From assembly GCF_036227325.1 (NCBI RefSeq), contig NZ_CP109467.1:4712001-4776000 (forward strand): a DNA stretch of 64,000 nt, read 5' to 3'. This DNA is from Streptomyces sp. NBC_01465. Its GTDB lineage: Bacteria; Actinomycetota; Actinomycetes; Streptomycetales; Streptomycetaceae. A program made the position numbers and the translations under genes. This document shows, piece after piece, positions 25,758-34,862 of this stretch (the first letter of the stretch is position 1; every line of letters starts with the position of its first letter). Below the pieces are notes generated by a model. That model saw nothing but the letters and a program-made list of their open reading frames with translations. It did not search any database and was not told the origin of the DNA.

Positions 25758-26558
25758 GTGTCCGATGCAGCAGCCGTATCCGTACTTGATGACCTGAGGG
25801 ACGAAGGGGTCGAACTCGACCTGCTGGTCGCCGGGTTGACCGAGCGGGACTGGGCGTTGGACACGCCTGCCGCCGGGTGGACCATCTCTCACCAGATCGC
25901 CCATCTCGCCTGGACCGACGCCGCCTCGCTGCTGGCCGCGACCGACGCCGATGCCTTTGCGGGGGAGGTCGAGAAGGCGCTTGCCGCGCCTGAGTCCTTC
26001 GTGGACGAGGGGGCCGAGGCAGGGGCCCTGCTGCCGGTCGGTGAGTTGCTGTCATGGTGGCGTGACGGGCGGGAGCAGCTTCAAGTCGCCTTGCGAGAGG
26101 CTCCTGTTGGGGTGAGGTTTCCCTGGTACGGGCCGCCGATGAGTGTCGCCTCCATGGCCACCGGGCGGCTCATGGAGACCTGGGCCCACGGGCAGGACAT
26201 CGCCGATGCGGTGGGTGTGCCGAGGGAGCCGACCGCCCGGCTGCGGCATGTGGCGCGGATCGGGGTGCGGGCTCGGGACTTTGCCTTTGGGGTGCGGGGG
26301 TTGAGTGCGCCGGGGGAGGAGTTTCGCGTTGAACTGGTCGGGCCCGGCGGGGAGTTGTGGGCCTACGGGCCTGAGGGGGCCGGCCAGCGGGTGAGTGGGC
26401 CCGCCCTTGATTTCTGTCTGCTGGTGACCCAGCGCGCGCATCGCCATGACCTGGCGCTGCGCGCCGAGGGCGCCGACGCCGACCAGTGGCTCGACATCGC
26501 GCAGGCCTTCGCCGGGCCCGCGGGGGCCGGGCGCGCGCCCAAGACCCAGGGGGCGTAG
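25758..26558 (+). CDS. TIGR03084/DinB-like metal-binding protein
   Basis: Protein of 266 aa of the maleylpyruvate-isomerase/DinB fold. Conserved metal histidines are visible in TISHQIAHLAWTD, RLMETWAHGQDIAD and RAHRHDLAL. TIGR03084-type proteins are linked with AtuA-family genes; the enzymatic role is unknown, and a thiol-dependent isomerase or hydrolase is possible. GTG 25758 has GGAGGGA at 7-nt spacing. First gene of the operon, 4 bp before the AtuA-family gene. Confidence 0.86.
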   Translation: MSDAAAVSVLDDLRDEGVELDLLVAGLTERDWALDTPAAGWTISHQIAHLAWTDAASLLAATDADAFAGEVEKALAAPESFVDEGAEAGALLPVGELLSWWRDGREQLQVALREAPVGVRFPWYGPPMSVASMATGRLMETWAHGQDIADAVGVPREPTARLRHVARIGVRARDFAFGVRGLSAPGEEFRVELVGPGGELWAYGPEGAGQRVSGPALDFCLLVTQRAHRHDLALRAEGADADQWLDIAQAFAGPAGAGRAPKTQGA

Positions 26559-26562
26559 GGCT

Positions 26563-28245
26563 GTGGTGCTGCGGATCGGGAACGCGTCCGGGTTCTACGG
26601 GGATCGCTTCGACGCCATGCAGGAGATGCTCACCGGGGGGCCGTTGGATGTGCTCACCGGGGACTATCTCGCCGAGCTGACCATGCTGATTCTGGGGCGT
26701 GACCGGCTGAAGGATCCCCGGACCGGGTACGCCAAGACCTTTCTGCGGCAGATGGAGGAAGGGCTCGGGCTCGCGCAGGAACGGGGCGTGCGGATCGTCG
26801 CCAACGCGGGCGGGCTCAATCCGACTGGACTCGCCGATGCGGTACGGGAGTTGAGTGCTCGGGTCGGGGTTCCTGTGCGGGTCGGGTGGGTTGAGGGCGA
26901 TGAGTTTGCACTGCCGGACGGGGCGTTGACCGCCAACGCGTATCTCGGCGGGGGCGGCATTGCTGCGTGTCTGCGGGGCGGCGCCGAGGTGGTCGTCACC
27001 GGGCGTGTGACCGATGCGGCTCTGGTGAGCGGGCCTGCTGCCTGGCACTTCGGGTGGGGACCTGAGGATTTTGATCAGCTGGCGGGGGCTGTTGTCGCCG
27101 GGCACGTGCTGGAGTGCGGGACCCAGGCCACTGGGGGGAATTACTCGTTCTTCGCTGGGCATGACGTGCGGCGGCCCGGGTTTCCTCTGGCTGAGGTGCA
27201 TGGGGACGGCTCTTGCGTCATTACCAAGCATCCCGGCACGGGGGGTGTTGTTGATGTGGGGACCGTTACCGCTCAGCTTCTGTACGAGACCGGGGGCGCG
27301 CGGTACGCCGGGCCCGACGTGACCGCTCGGCTCGACACCGTGCGGCTGGAGGCCGACGGGGTCGACCGGGTCCGGATATCCGGGGTGCGCGGTGAGGCGC
27401 CGCCGCCTCAGTTGAAGGCGGGGATCACCCGGATCGGGGGGTGGCGCAACGAGGTTGTGTTCGTGCTGACCGGGCTTGAGGTGGAGCGCAAGGCGGAGTT
27501 GGTGCGGGCGCAGGTCGAGGACGCCTTCGGCTCCAAGGGGCCTGCGGACGTGAAGTGGGAGCTCGTACGGACCGATCGGGCCGACGCCGACAGTGAGGAG
27601 TGCGCCAGTGCGCTGCTGCGGCTGGTGGTGCGGGATGCCGATGCGGAGGCCGTGGGGCGGGTGGTGAGCGGGGCTGCGATCGAGCTCGCGCTGGGGAGTT
27701 ACCCCGGGTTCCATGTGACGGCTCCGCCGGGGAAGGGGGCTCCTTACGGGGTCTTCTCGGCGGTGGGGGTTGAGCGGGGTGATGTGGCTTCTGTTGCCGT
27801 ACTGCCTGATGGCGAGCGGGTGTTGGTGCCCTCCGATGGTGTACGGACTCGGGGGCTGGAGGGCGTTGAGGAGCCTGCGCTGCCGGAGTGGGTGGGGGAC
27901 GGGCCCACCCGGCGGGTGCCGCTCGGGACTGTCGTCGGGGCTCGGAGCGGGGACAAGGGCGGGGACGTGAATGTGGGGGTGTGGGTGCGGGGGGATGCGG
28001 AGTGGGGGTGGCTGGTGCATTCGCTGACCGTGGAGCGGTTCTGTGAGCTGCTGCCGGAGGTGGGCGGGTTGAAGGTTGTGCGGCATGTGCTGCCCAATCT
28101 GCGGGCCTTGAACTTTGTGGTGGAGGGGTTGTTGGGGGAGGGGGTCGCTTCGCAGGCGCGGTTCGATCCTCAGGGGAAGGGGATGGGGGAGTGGTTGCGG
28201 TCGCGGGTCGTTGAGGTGCCGGTTGCGCTGGTGGGGGCGGGGTGA
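26563..28245 (+). CDS. AtuA-family (DUF1446) acyclic terpene utilisation protein
   Basis: Cytoplasmic protein of 560 aa. The N-terminus (LRIGNASGFYGDRFDAMQEM) and NAGGLNPTGLA, GGGGIAACLRGGAEVVVTGR are hallmarks of DUF1446; the C-terminal 130 residues (GTVVGARSGDKGGDVNVGVW) form the AtuA-like module. In Pseudomonas atuA belongs to the citronellol/geraniol degradation cluster, though its reaction is unresolved. GTG 26563 (or 26566) lies 4 bp after the preceding gene. The coding style is G-rich in third positions, unlike the C-rich carboxylase genes downstream. Confidence 0.9.
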   Translation: MVLRIGNASGFYGDRFDAMQEMLTGGPLDVLTGDYLAELTMLILGRDRLKDPRTGYAKTFLRQMEEGLGLAQERGVRIVANAGGLNPTGLADAVRELSARVGVPVRVGWVEGDEFALPDGALTANAYLGGGGIAACLRGGAEVVVTGRVTDAALVSGPAAWHFGWGPEDFDQLAGAVVAGHVLECGTQATGGNYSFFAGHDVRRPGFPLAEVHGDGSCVITKHPGTGGVVDVGTVTAQLLYETGGARYAGPDVTARLDTVRLEADGVDRVRISGVRGEAPPPQLKAGITRIGGWRNEVVFVLTGLEVERKAELVRAQVEDAFGSKGPADVKWELVRTDRADADSEECASALLRLVVRDADAEAVGRVVSGAAIELALGSYPGFHVTAPPGKGAPYGVFSAVGVERGDVASVAVLPDGERVLVPSDGVRTRGLEGVEEPALPEWVGDGPTRRVPLGTVVGARSGDKGGDVNVGVWVRGDAEWGWLVHSLTVERFCELLPEVGGLKVVRHVLPNLRALNFVVEGLLGEGVASQARFDPQGKGMGEWLRSRVVEVPVALVGAG

Positions 28246-28330
28246 GTCTGCGCCGCCGCTGCGCGGGGCAGTTCCCCGATCCCGCCCCTTCCCGAAACTG
28301 TGGGCTTCGCCCCCAGACCCCCTTGCCAGG

Positions 28331-28448
28331 GGTGGGGCGAACGGGGGCTGCGCACCCCGGGCCCCGCTTTGCGGGGCTTCGCCCCTGCCCCCCCGTAAGC
28401 GACCTTCGGCCGCTTGTCCTCAATCGCCGGACGGGCTGGAAATGCCCG
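28331..28448 (+). repeat. Intergenic repeat unit 1 (118 bp)
   Basis: Contains GGGCGAACGGGGGCTGCG, a GGGGCTTCGCCCC hairpin, the AAGCGACC-TTC-GGCCGCTT hairpin, GTCCTCAATCGCCGGACGGG and CTGGAAATGCCC. It is directly repeated as unit 2 with a 118-bp period. Confidence 0.85.
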
Positions 28449-28566
28449 GGTGGGGCGAACGGGGGCTGCGCGCCCCGGACCCCGCTTGCGGGGGCTTCGC
28501 CCCCTGCGCCCCCGCACGCGACCTTCGGCCGCGTGTCCTCAAACGCCGGACGGGCTGGAAATGCCC
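28449..28566 (+). repeat. Intergenic repeat unit 2 (118 bp)
   Basis: A diverged tandem copy of unit 1. Its second hairpin reads ACGCGACC-TTC-GGCCGCGT; relative to unit 1 both sides of one stem pair have changed (A-T to C-G), keeping the pairing. Confidence 0.85.
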
Positions 28567-28617
28567 GGGCGGCGAGAACCCGGACGGGCTGATTTTCCCC
28601 AGAGGAGACCGCACCCC

Positions 28618-30219
28618 ATGACCACCCTCCCCACCACCCTCGACCCCACCTCCCCCGACTACACCTCCGCCCGCGCCGCCATGCTCACCAAGCTCACCGA
28701 GCTCGACGCCGAGCACGCCAAAGCCCTCGCCGGCGGCGGCGAGAAATACACCACCCGCCACCACGACCGCGGCAAACTCCTCGCCCGCGAGCGCATCGAG
28801 CTCCTCCTCGACCCCGACACCCCCTTCCTCGAACTCTCCCCGCTCGCCGCCTGGGGCAGCGAGTACGCCGTCGGAGCCGCCATGGTCACCGGCATCGGTA
28901 CCGTCGAAGGCGTCGAGTGCATGATCACCGCCAACGACCCCACCGTCCGCGGCGGCGCCTCCAACCCCTGGACCCTCAAAAAAGCCTTCCGGGCCCATGA
29001 GATCGCCCTCGCCAATCGCCTCCCCTCCATCAGCCTCGTCGAGTCCGGCGGCGCCGATCTCCCCTCCCAGAAGGAGATCTTCATCCCCGGCGGCGCTCTC
29101 TTCCGCGACATCACCCGGCTCTCCGCCGCCGGCATCCCCACCGTCGCCGTCGTCTTCGGCAACTCCACCGCCGGCGGCGCCTACGTCCCCGGCATGTCCG
29201 ACCACGTCGTCATGATCAAGGAGCAGTCGAAGGTCTTCCTCGGCGGCCCGCCCCTCGTGAAGATGGCCACCGGCGAGGAGAGCGACGACGAGTCCCTCGG
29301 CGGTGCCGAGATGCACGCCCGTACCTCAGGGCTCGCCGACTACTTCGCCCTCGACGAGTACGACGCAGTCCGCCAGGCCCGCCGCATCGTCGCCCGCCTC
29401 AACCACCGCAAGGCGCACCCCGCTCCGGACGTCATACCCGCACCTCCCAAGCACGACCAGGACGAACTCCTCGGCATCGTCCCCTCCGACCTCCGCACCC
29501 CCTTCGACCCCCGCGAGGTCATCGCCCGTATCGTCGACGCCTCCGACTTCGACGAGTTCAAGCCCCTCTACGGCACCAGCCTCGTCACCGGCTGGGCCGA
29601 GCTCCACGGCTATCCCGTCGGCATCCTCGCCAACGCCCAGGGCGTCCTCTTCTCCGCCGAGTCGCAGAAGGCCGCCCAGTTCATCCAGCTCGCCAACCAG
29701 CGCGACATCCCCCTCCTCTTCCTCCACAACACCACCGGCTACATGGTCGGCAAGGAGTACGAGCAGGGCGGCATCATCAAACACGGCGCCATGATGATCA
29801 ACGCCGTCTCCAACTCCCGCGTCCCGCACCTCTCCGTCCTCCTCGGCGCGTCCTACGGCGCCGGGCACTACGGCATGTGCGGCCGCGCCTACGACCCCCG
29901 CTTCCTCTTCGCCTGGCCCAGCGCCAAGTCCGCCGTCATGGGGCCCCAGCAACTCGCCGGAGTCCTCTCGATCGTCGCCCGCGCCTCCGCCATCGCCAAG
30001 GGGCAGCCCTACGACGACGAGGCCGACGCCGCCCTCCGCGCCATGGTCGAGCAGCAGATCGAGTCCGAGTCCCTCCCCATGTTCCTTTCCGGGCGGCTGT
30101 ACGACGACGGAGTCATCGACCCCCGCGACACCCGCACCGTCCTCGGCCTGTGCCTGTCCGCCATCCACACCGCACCGGTCGAGGGCGCCCGCGGCGGCTT
30201 CGGCGTCTTCCGGATGTGA
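28618..30219 (+). CDS. Acyl-CoA carboxylase beta (carboxyltransferase) subunit
   Basis: Carboxyltransferase of 533 aa that moves CO2 from carboxybiotin to an acyl-CoA. Acyl-CoA and carboxybiotin-binding regions are visible: NDPTVRGGASNPWTLKKA, SLVESGGADLPSQ, FGNSTAGGAYVPGMSD and GASYGAGHYGMCGRAYDP. Length and motifs fit the methylcrotonyl-/geranyl-CoA carboxylase branch better than propionyl-CoA carboxylase. ATG 28618 follows GAGGAG by about 10 nt. It is 11 bp before the alpha subunit. In the liu/atu pathways this enzyme carboxylates a 3-methyl-enoyl-CoA. Confidence 0.92.
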   Translation: MTTLPTTLDPTSPDYTSARAAMLTKLTELDAEHAKALAGGGEKYTTRHHDRGKLLARERIELLLDPDTPFLELSPLAAWGSEYAVGAAMVTGIGTVEGVECMITANDPTVRGGASNPWTLKKAFRAHEIALANRLPSISLVESGGADLPSQKEIFIPGGALFRDITRLSAAGIPTVAVVFGNSTAGGAYVPGMSDHVVMIKEQSKVFLGGPPLVKMATGEESDDESLGGAEMHARTSGLADYFALDEYDAVRQARRIVARLNHRKAHPAPDVIPAPPKHDQDELLGIVPSDLRTPFDPREVIARIVDASDFDEFKPLYGTSLVTGWAELHGYPVGILANAQGVLFSAESQKAAQFIQLANQRDIPLLFLHNTTGYMVGKEYEQGGIIKHGAMMINAVSNSRVPHLSVLLGASYGAGHYGMCGRAYDPRFLFAWPSAKSAVMGPQQLAGVLSIVARASAIAKGQPYDDEADAALRAMVEQQIESESLPMFLSGRLYDDGVIDPRDTRTVLGLCLSAIHTAPVEGARGGFGVFRM

Positions 30220-30230
30220 GGAGCCTCCAC

Positions 30231-32117
30231 GTGATCAACTCCCTGCTCATCGCCAACCGCGGCGAGATCGCCTGCCGTATCGCCCGCACCTGCCGCGACC
30301 TCGGCATCACCACCGTCGCCGTCCACTCCGACCCGGACGCCGACGCCCTCCACACCCGGACCGCCGACACCGCCGTACGGCTCCCGGGCGCCACCCCCGC
30401 CGACACCTATCTCCGCGCCGACCTCGTCGTGAAAGCCGCCCTCGCCGCCGGCGCGGACGCCGTCCACCCCGGCTACGGCTTCCTCTCCGAGAACGCCGAC
30501 TTCGCCCGCGCCGTCACCGACGCCGGACTGATATGGATCGGGCCGCCACCCGCAGCCATCGAAGCCATGGCCTCCAAGACCCGCGCCAAGCAGCTCATGG
30601 GGATCGAACCCCTCACCGACGTCACCGCCGACGACCTGCCCGTCCTCGTCAAGGCCGCCGCCGGCGGCGGCGGGCGCGGCATGCGCGTCGTGCGGGAACT
30701 CGGGCGGCTGAAGGAGGAGTTGGAGGCCGCCCGTGCCGAAGCCGCTTCCGCCTTCGGCGACGGGGAAGTCTTTGTCGAGCCCTTCATCGAAGGCGGCCGT
30801 CACGTCGAAGTCCAGATCATGGCCGACGCGTACGGCACCGTCTGGGCGCTCGGCACCCGCGACTGCTCCCTCCAGCGCCGCCACCAGAAAGTTATCGAGG
30901 AGGCCCCCGCCCCCGGGCTCCCGGACAACCTTCTCGACGACCTCCACGCCCTGGCCGTACAGGCCGCCAGCGCCACCGGCTACCTCGGCGCGGGCACCGT
31001 CGAGTTCCTCGTCACCTCCGACGGTCGCGCCCATTTCCTGGAGATGAACACCCGCCTCCAGGTCGAACACCCCGTCACCGAGGCCGTGTTCGGCCTTGAC
31101 CTCGTCGCCCTCCAGATCCGCATCGCCGAGGGCCACTGGCTCGACGACACCCCACCCGCCCCCCACGGTCACGCCGTCGAGGCCCGCCTCTACGCCGAGG
31201 ACCCCGCCCGCGCCTGGACCCCCCAGACCGGCACCCTCCACCGCATCGCCGTACCTGGTGACGGCATCCGCCTGGACACCGGATTCGCCGACGGCGACAC
31301 CGTCTCCGTCCACTACGACACCATGCTCGCCAAGGTCGTCGCCCACGCCCCGACCCGCGCCGAGGCCGTCCGCAAGCTCGCCGCCGCCCTGGAACGCGCC
31401 ACGCTCCACGGGCCCGTCACCAACCGCGACCTGCTCGTACGCTCCCTGCGCCACCCGGAGTTCGTGGCAGGCACCCCCGACACCGGCTTCTTCGATCGTC
31501 ACCTTCACGCGCTCACCACCCCCGTCCCCGATCCCTGCGCACCCCTCGCCGCCGCCCTCGCCGACGCCGGCACCAGCCGTTCCCCCCACGGCGGCTGGCG
31601 CAACCTGCACTCCCAGCCGCAGACCAAGCGCTACCGCACCGAGCCCGACGGCACCGAACACGAAGTCCGCTACCGCCACACCCGCGACGGACTCACCGCC
31701 GACGGTGTACGGGTCATACGCGCCACCCCCACCCTCGTCGTCCTCGAAGTCGACGGCGTCCAGCGCCCGTTCACCGTCACCACCCACCCCGGCAGCGACC
31801 GCGTCTACGTCAACGCCACCACCCTCACCCCCCTCTCCCGCTTCCCCGACCCCGCCTCCCAGCAGGCCCCCGGGTCCCTGCTCGCCCCCATGCCAGGAAC
31901 CGTAGTACGCACCATTGACATCGCCGTCGGAGACCACGTCACCGCAGGTCAGCCGCTTCTCTGGCTGGAGGCCATGAAGATGGAGCACAAGATCACCGCC
32001 CCCGCCTCCGGCACCCTCACCGCGCTCCACGCCACCCCCGGCCTCCAGGTCGAGGTCGGCACCCTGCTCGCCGTCGTACAGGAAGCCCAGGAAGCACAGG
32101 AGGAACCGAAGTCATGA
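30231..32117 (+). CDS. Biotin carboxylase/BCCP alpha subunit of acyl-CoA carboxylase
   Basis: Protein of 628 aa: biotin carboxylase (LLIANRGEIACRIARTCRDL; ATP loop KAAAGGGGRGM; EMNTRLQVEHPVTE), a linker domain, and a biotinyl domain with LEAMKMEHK (Lys583 biotinylated). GTG 30231 with GAGGAG 7 nt upstream gives the canonical N-terminus. The stretch from SKTRAKQLMG to LPVLVKAAAGG is about 8-10 residues shorter than in textbook biotin carboxylases, where an AAGVPV-type strand leads into the B domain. It partners the beta subunit just upstream and overlaps the dehydrogenase gene by 4 bp. Confidence 0.94.
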   Translation: MINSLLIANRGEIACRIARTCRDLGITTVAVHSDPDADALHTRTADTAVRLPGATPADTYLRADLVVKAALAAGADAVHPGYGFLSENADFARAVTDAGLIWIGPPPAAIEAMASKTRAKQLMGIEPLTDVTADDLPVLVKAAAGGGGRGMRVVRELGRLKEELEAARAEAASAFGDGEVFVEPFIEGGRHVEVQIMADAYGTVWALGTRDCSLQRRHQKVIEEAPAPGLPDNLLDDLHALAVQAASATGYLGAGTVEFLVTSDGRAHFLEMNTRLQVEHPVTEAVFGLDLVALQIRIAEGHWLDDTPPAPHGHAVEARLYAEDPARAWTPQTGTLHRIAVPGDGIRLDTGFADGDTVSVHYDTMLAKVVAHAPTRAEAVRKLAAALERATLHGPVTNRDLLVRSLRHPEFVAGTPDTGFFDRHLHALTTPVPDPCAPLAAALADAGTSRSPHGGWRNLHSQPQTKRYRTEPDGTEHEVRYRHTRDGLTADGVRVIRATPTLVVLEVDGVQRPFTVTTHPGSDRVYVNATTLTPLSRFPDPASQQAPGSLLAPMPGTVVRTIDIAVGDHVTAGQPLLWLEAMKMEHKITAPASGTLTALHATPGLQVEVGTLLAVVQEAQEAQEEPKS

Positions 32118-33268
32118 GCACCGTCCTCGAAACCCCCGAACTCACCGCCCTCCGCGCCGCCGTCTCCGCCCTCGGCAAGCGCCACGCCGGCTCCGGCACT
32201 CCCCGCGACTACGACCGCGCCGGCCTCTGGTCCGAAGCCGCCAAGCTCGGCTACCTCGGCGTCAACCTCCCCACCGAGTACGGCGGCGGAGGCGGTGGCA
32301 TAGCCGAACTCTCCCTCGTCCTCGAAGAGTTGGGCGCCGCAGGCTGCCCCCTCCTCATGATGGTCGTGTCCCCCGCCATCTGCGGCACCGTCATCGCCCG
32401 CTTCGGCACCGACGACCAGAAGCAGCAGTGGCTCCCCGGCCTCGCCGACGGCACCCTCACCATGGCCTTCGGCATCACCGAACCCGACGCCGGCTCCAAC
32501 TCCCACCGCATCACCACCACAGCCCGCCGCGACCCCTCAACAGGTGACTGGCTCCTCACCGGCCGCAAAGTCTTCATCTCCGGCGTCGACATCGCCGACG
32601 CCACCCTCATCGTCGGCCGCACCGAAGACTCCCGCACCGGCCGCCTCAAGCCCTGCCTCTTCATCGTCCCCCGCGACGCCCCCGGATTCCAGCGCTCCCA
32701 AATCGACATGGAACTCGCCGCCCACGAGAAGCAGTTCGAGCTCACCCTCGACGACGTACGCCTCCCCGCCGAAGCCCTCGTCGGCGACGAGGACGCCGGC
32801 CTCCTCCAGCTCTTCGCCGGACTCAACCCCGAGCGCATCATGACCGCCGCCTTCGCGATCGGCATGGGCCGCTACGCCCTCACCAAAGCCATCTCCTACG
32901 CACAGACCCGCCAAGTCTGGAAGGAGCCCATCGGCTCCCACCAGGCCATCGCCCATCCCCTCGCCCAGGCCCACATCGAGCTCGAACTCGCCCGCCTGAT
33001 GATGCAGAAGGCCGCCGCCCTCTACGACGCGGGCGACGACCTCGGCGCCGGCGAAGCCGCCAACATGGCCAAGTACGCCGCCGCTGAAGCCTGCGTCAAA
33101 GCCGTCGACCAGTCCGTCCACACCCTCGGCGGCAACGGCCTCACCCGCGAGTACGGGCTCGCCTCCCTCATCACAGCCGCCCGTGTGGCCCGCATAGCCC
33201 CCGTCAGCCGCGAGATGATCCTCAACTTCATCTCCCACCAGTCCCTGGGTCTCCCCAAGTCGTACTGA
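32114..33268 (+). CDS. Acyl-CoA dehydrogenase
   Basis: FAD-dependent dehydrogenase of 384 aa forming 2,3-enoyl-CoA. Signatures are FGITEPDAGSNSHRITTTA (FAD/substrate), GRKVFISGVDIAD and VHTLGGNGLTREYG, where the Glu of TREY sits at the catalytic base position of medium-chain-type enzymes. ATG overlaps the carboxylase stop. In a leucine/terpenoid-acid route it would make the unsaturated substrate of the carboxylase. Position and family suggest a branched short- or medium-chain substrate; this is inference. Confidence 0.93.
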   Translation: MSTVLETPELTALRAAVSALGKRHAGSGTPRDYDRAGLWSEAAKLGYLGVNLPTEYGGGGGGIAELSLVLEELGAAGCPLLMMVVSPAICGTVIARFGTDDQKQQWLPGLADGTLTMAFGITEPDAGSNSHRITTTARRDPSTGDWLLTGRKVFISGVDIADATLIVGRTEDSRTGRLKPCLFIVPRDAPGFQRSQIDMELAAHEKQFELTLDDVRLPAEALVGDEDAGLLQLFAGLNPERIMTAAFAIGMGRYALTKAISYAQTRQVWKEPIGSHQAIAHPLAQAHIELELARLMMQKAAALYDAGDDLGAGEAANMAKYAAAEACVKAVDQSVHTLGGNGLTREYGLASLITAARVARIAPVSREMILNFISHQSLGLPKSY

Positions 33269-33317
33269 CAGACGCGATCCTGACGCTTACTCACCCACAC
33301 CGCGCAAAGGGGCTGTC

Positions 33318-34862
33318 ATGGTGTTCCGCAGCGAGTACGCAGATGTCCCGCCCGTCCACGCGCCCATCCACGAGGCGGTCCTCGGCCGCGCCCACGAGTA
33401 CGGCGACACCCCCGCCCTCATCGACGCCGCGACCGGCATCACCCTCACCTACGCCGAACTCGACGCCACCCACCGCCGCACCGCCGCAGCCCTCGCCGAG
33501 GCGGGCGTCCGCAAGGGCGACGTCCTGGCTCTGCACAGCCCCAACACCATCGCCTACCCCGTCGTCTTCTACGCCGCCTCCCGCGCCGGCGCCTCGGTCA
33601 CCACGGTCCATCCCCTCGCCACGGCGGAGGAGTTCGCGAAACAGCTCGCCGACTCCTCCGCCCGCTGGATCGTGACGATCTCGCCGCTCCTCGAAATAGC
33701 CCGCAGGGCAGCCGAGTTGGTCGGCGGCATCGAGGAGATCTTCGTCTGCGACCGCCCCGAGGACCTCTCCTCCGACGGCCCCGTCCCCGACGTCCTGATC
33801 GACCCGGCCAACGACATCGCCGCCCTCCCGTACTCCTCCGGCACCACGGGCACCCCCAAGGGCGTCATGCTCACCCACACCTCCATCGCCACCAACCTGG
33901 AGCAGATGCGCCCCCTCGCCCCCATGAACCCGGGCGACCGCATCCTCGCCGTCCTCCCCTTCTTCCACATCTACGGCCTCACCGCCCTCATGAACGCGCC
34001 CCTCCGCTGCGGCGCGACCGTCGTCGTCCTCCCGCGCTTCGACCTGGAGCAGTTCCTCGCCACCATCGAGCGCCACCGCATCACCGGCCTCTACGTGGCG
34101 CCCCCGATCGTCCTCGCCCTCGCCAAGCACCCGGCCGTCACCCAGTACGACCTCTCCTCGCTCGACTACATCGTGAGCGCCGCAGCCCCCCTCGACTCGG
34201 CGCTCGCAGCGGCCTGTTCGCAGCGACTGAACCTCCCGCCGGTCCGCCAGGCGTACGGAATGACGGAACTGTCACCCGGCACGCACATCGTGCCGCTCGA
34301 CGCGCAGAACCCGCCCCCCGGCGCCGTCGGCAAACTCGTCCCCTCCACCGAGATGCGCATCCTGTCCCTCGACGACCCGTCGAAGGACGCCGCCCCCGGC
34401 GAGGAGGGCGAGGTCGCGATCCGCGGCCCCCAGGTCATGAAGGGCTACCTCAACCGGCCCTCCGAGACCGCCGACATGATCGACGCCGACGGGTGGGTCC
34501 ACACGGGCGACGTCGGCCGCGTCGACGGCGACGGCTGGCTGTTCGTCGTCGACCGCGTCAAGGAACTCATCAAGTACAAGGGCTACCAAGTCGCCCCCGC
34601 CGAACTCGAAGCGCTCCTCCTCACCCACCCCCTGATCGCGGACGCGGCGGTCATCGGCGTGTACGACGACGAGGGCACCGAGCTCCCCAAGGCGTACGTC
34701 GTCCTCCAGCCCGGCGCGCACCTCACCGCCGACGACGTGATGACGTACACGGCCGAACGCGTCGCCCCGTACAAGAAGATCCGCCGCGTCGAGTTCATCG
34801 GGGGCGTCCCGCGCGCCGCCTCCGGCAAGATCCTCCGCCGCCAACTCAGGGACAAGGCATGA
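33318..34862 (+). CDS. Acyl-CoA ligase, 4-coumarate/cinnamate-CoA-ligase type
   Basis: AMP-forming ligase of 514 aa activating a carboxylic acid to its CoA thioester. Boxes seen: YSSGTTGTPKGVMLTH (P-loop), QAYGMTELSPGTH, GWVHTGDVGRVDGDGW, DRVKELIKYKGYQVAPAELE and the C-terminal PRAASGKILRR lysine loop. It resembles ScCCL of S. coelicolor, shown to activate cinnamate and 4-coumarate; orthology is from memory. The spacer before it (50 bp) has AAAGGGG as ribosome site. It ends with an ATGA overlap into the hydratase gene. The native substrate may be a branched or terpenoid acid, with cinnamates accepted as analogues. Confidence 0.92.
   Translation: MVFRSEYADVPPVHAPIHEAVLGRAHEYGDTPALIDAATGITLTYAELDATHRRTAAALAEAGVRKGDVLALHSPNTIAYPVVFYAASRAGASVTTVHPLATAEEFAKQLADSSARWIVTISPLLEIARRAAELVGGIEEIFVCDRPEDLSSDGPVPDVLIDPANDIAALPYSSGTTGTPKGVMLTHTSIATNLEQMRPLAPMNPGDRILAVLPFFHIYGLTALMNAPLRCGATVVVLPRFDLEQFLATIERHRITGLYVAPPIVLALAKHPAVTQYDLSSLDYIVSAAAPLDSALAAACSQRLNLPPVRQAYGMTELSPGTHIVPLDAQNPPPGAVGKLVPSTEMRILSLDDPSKDAAPGEEGEVAIRGPQVMKGYLNRPSETADMIDADGWVHTGDVGRVDGDGWLFVVDRVKELIKYKGYQVAPAELEALLLTHPLIADAAVIGVYDDEGTELPKAYVVLQPGAHLTADDVMTYTAERVAPYKKIRRVEFIGGVPRAASGKILRRQLRDKA

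Larger units (their letters stand above)
28246..28617. other. Repeat-filled spacer inside the catabolic operon
   Basis: A 372-bp non-coding interval between the AtuA-family and carboxylase genes. It begins with a CCCGCCCCTTCCCGAAACTG-type sequence and a GGGCTTCGCCC hairpin, then two 118-bp tandem units, then a third partial CGGACGGGCTG motif just before the carboxylase ribosome site. The hairpins could attenuate or terminate transcription, so the downstream genes may have lower or separate expression. Confidence 0.75.

Noticed and set aside
28331..28598. Repeats considered as a CRISPR array
   Set aside because: Units are 118 bp, tandem without spacers, with no cas genes nearby.
30009..32030. 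673-codon antisense frame opposite the biotin carboxylase
   Set aside because: Gly/Val/Asp-rich shadow of a C-rich gene with no domain resemblance.
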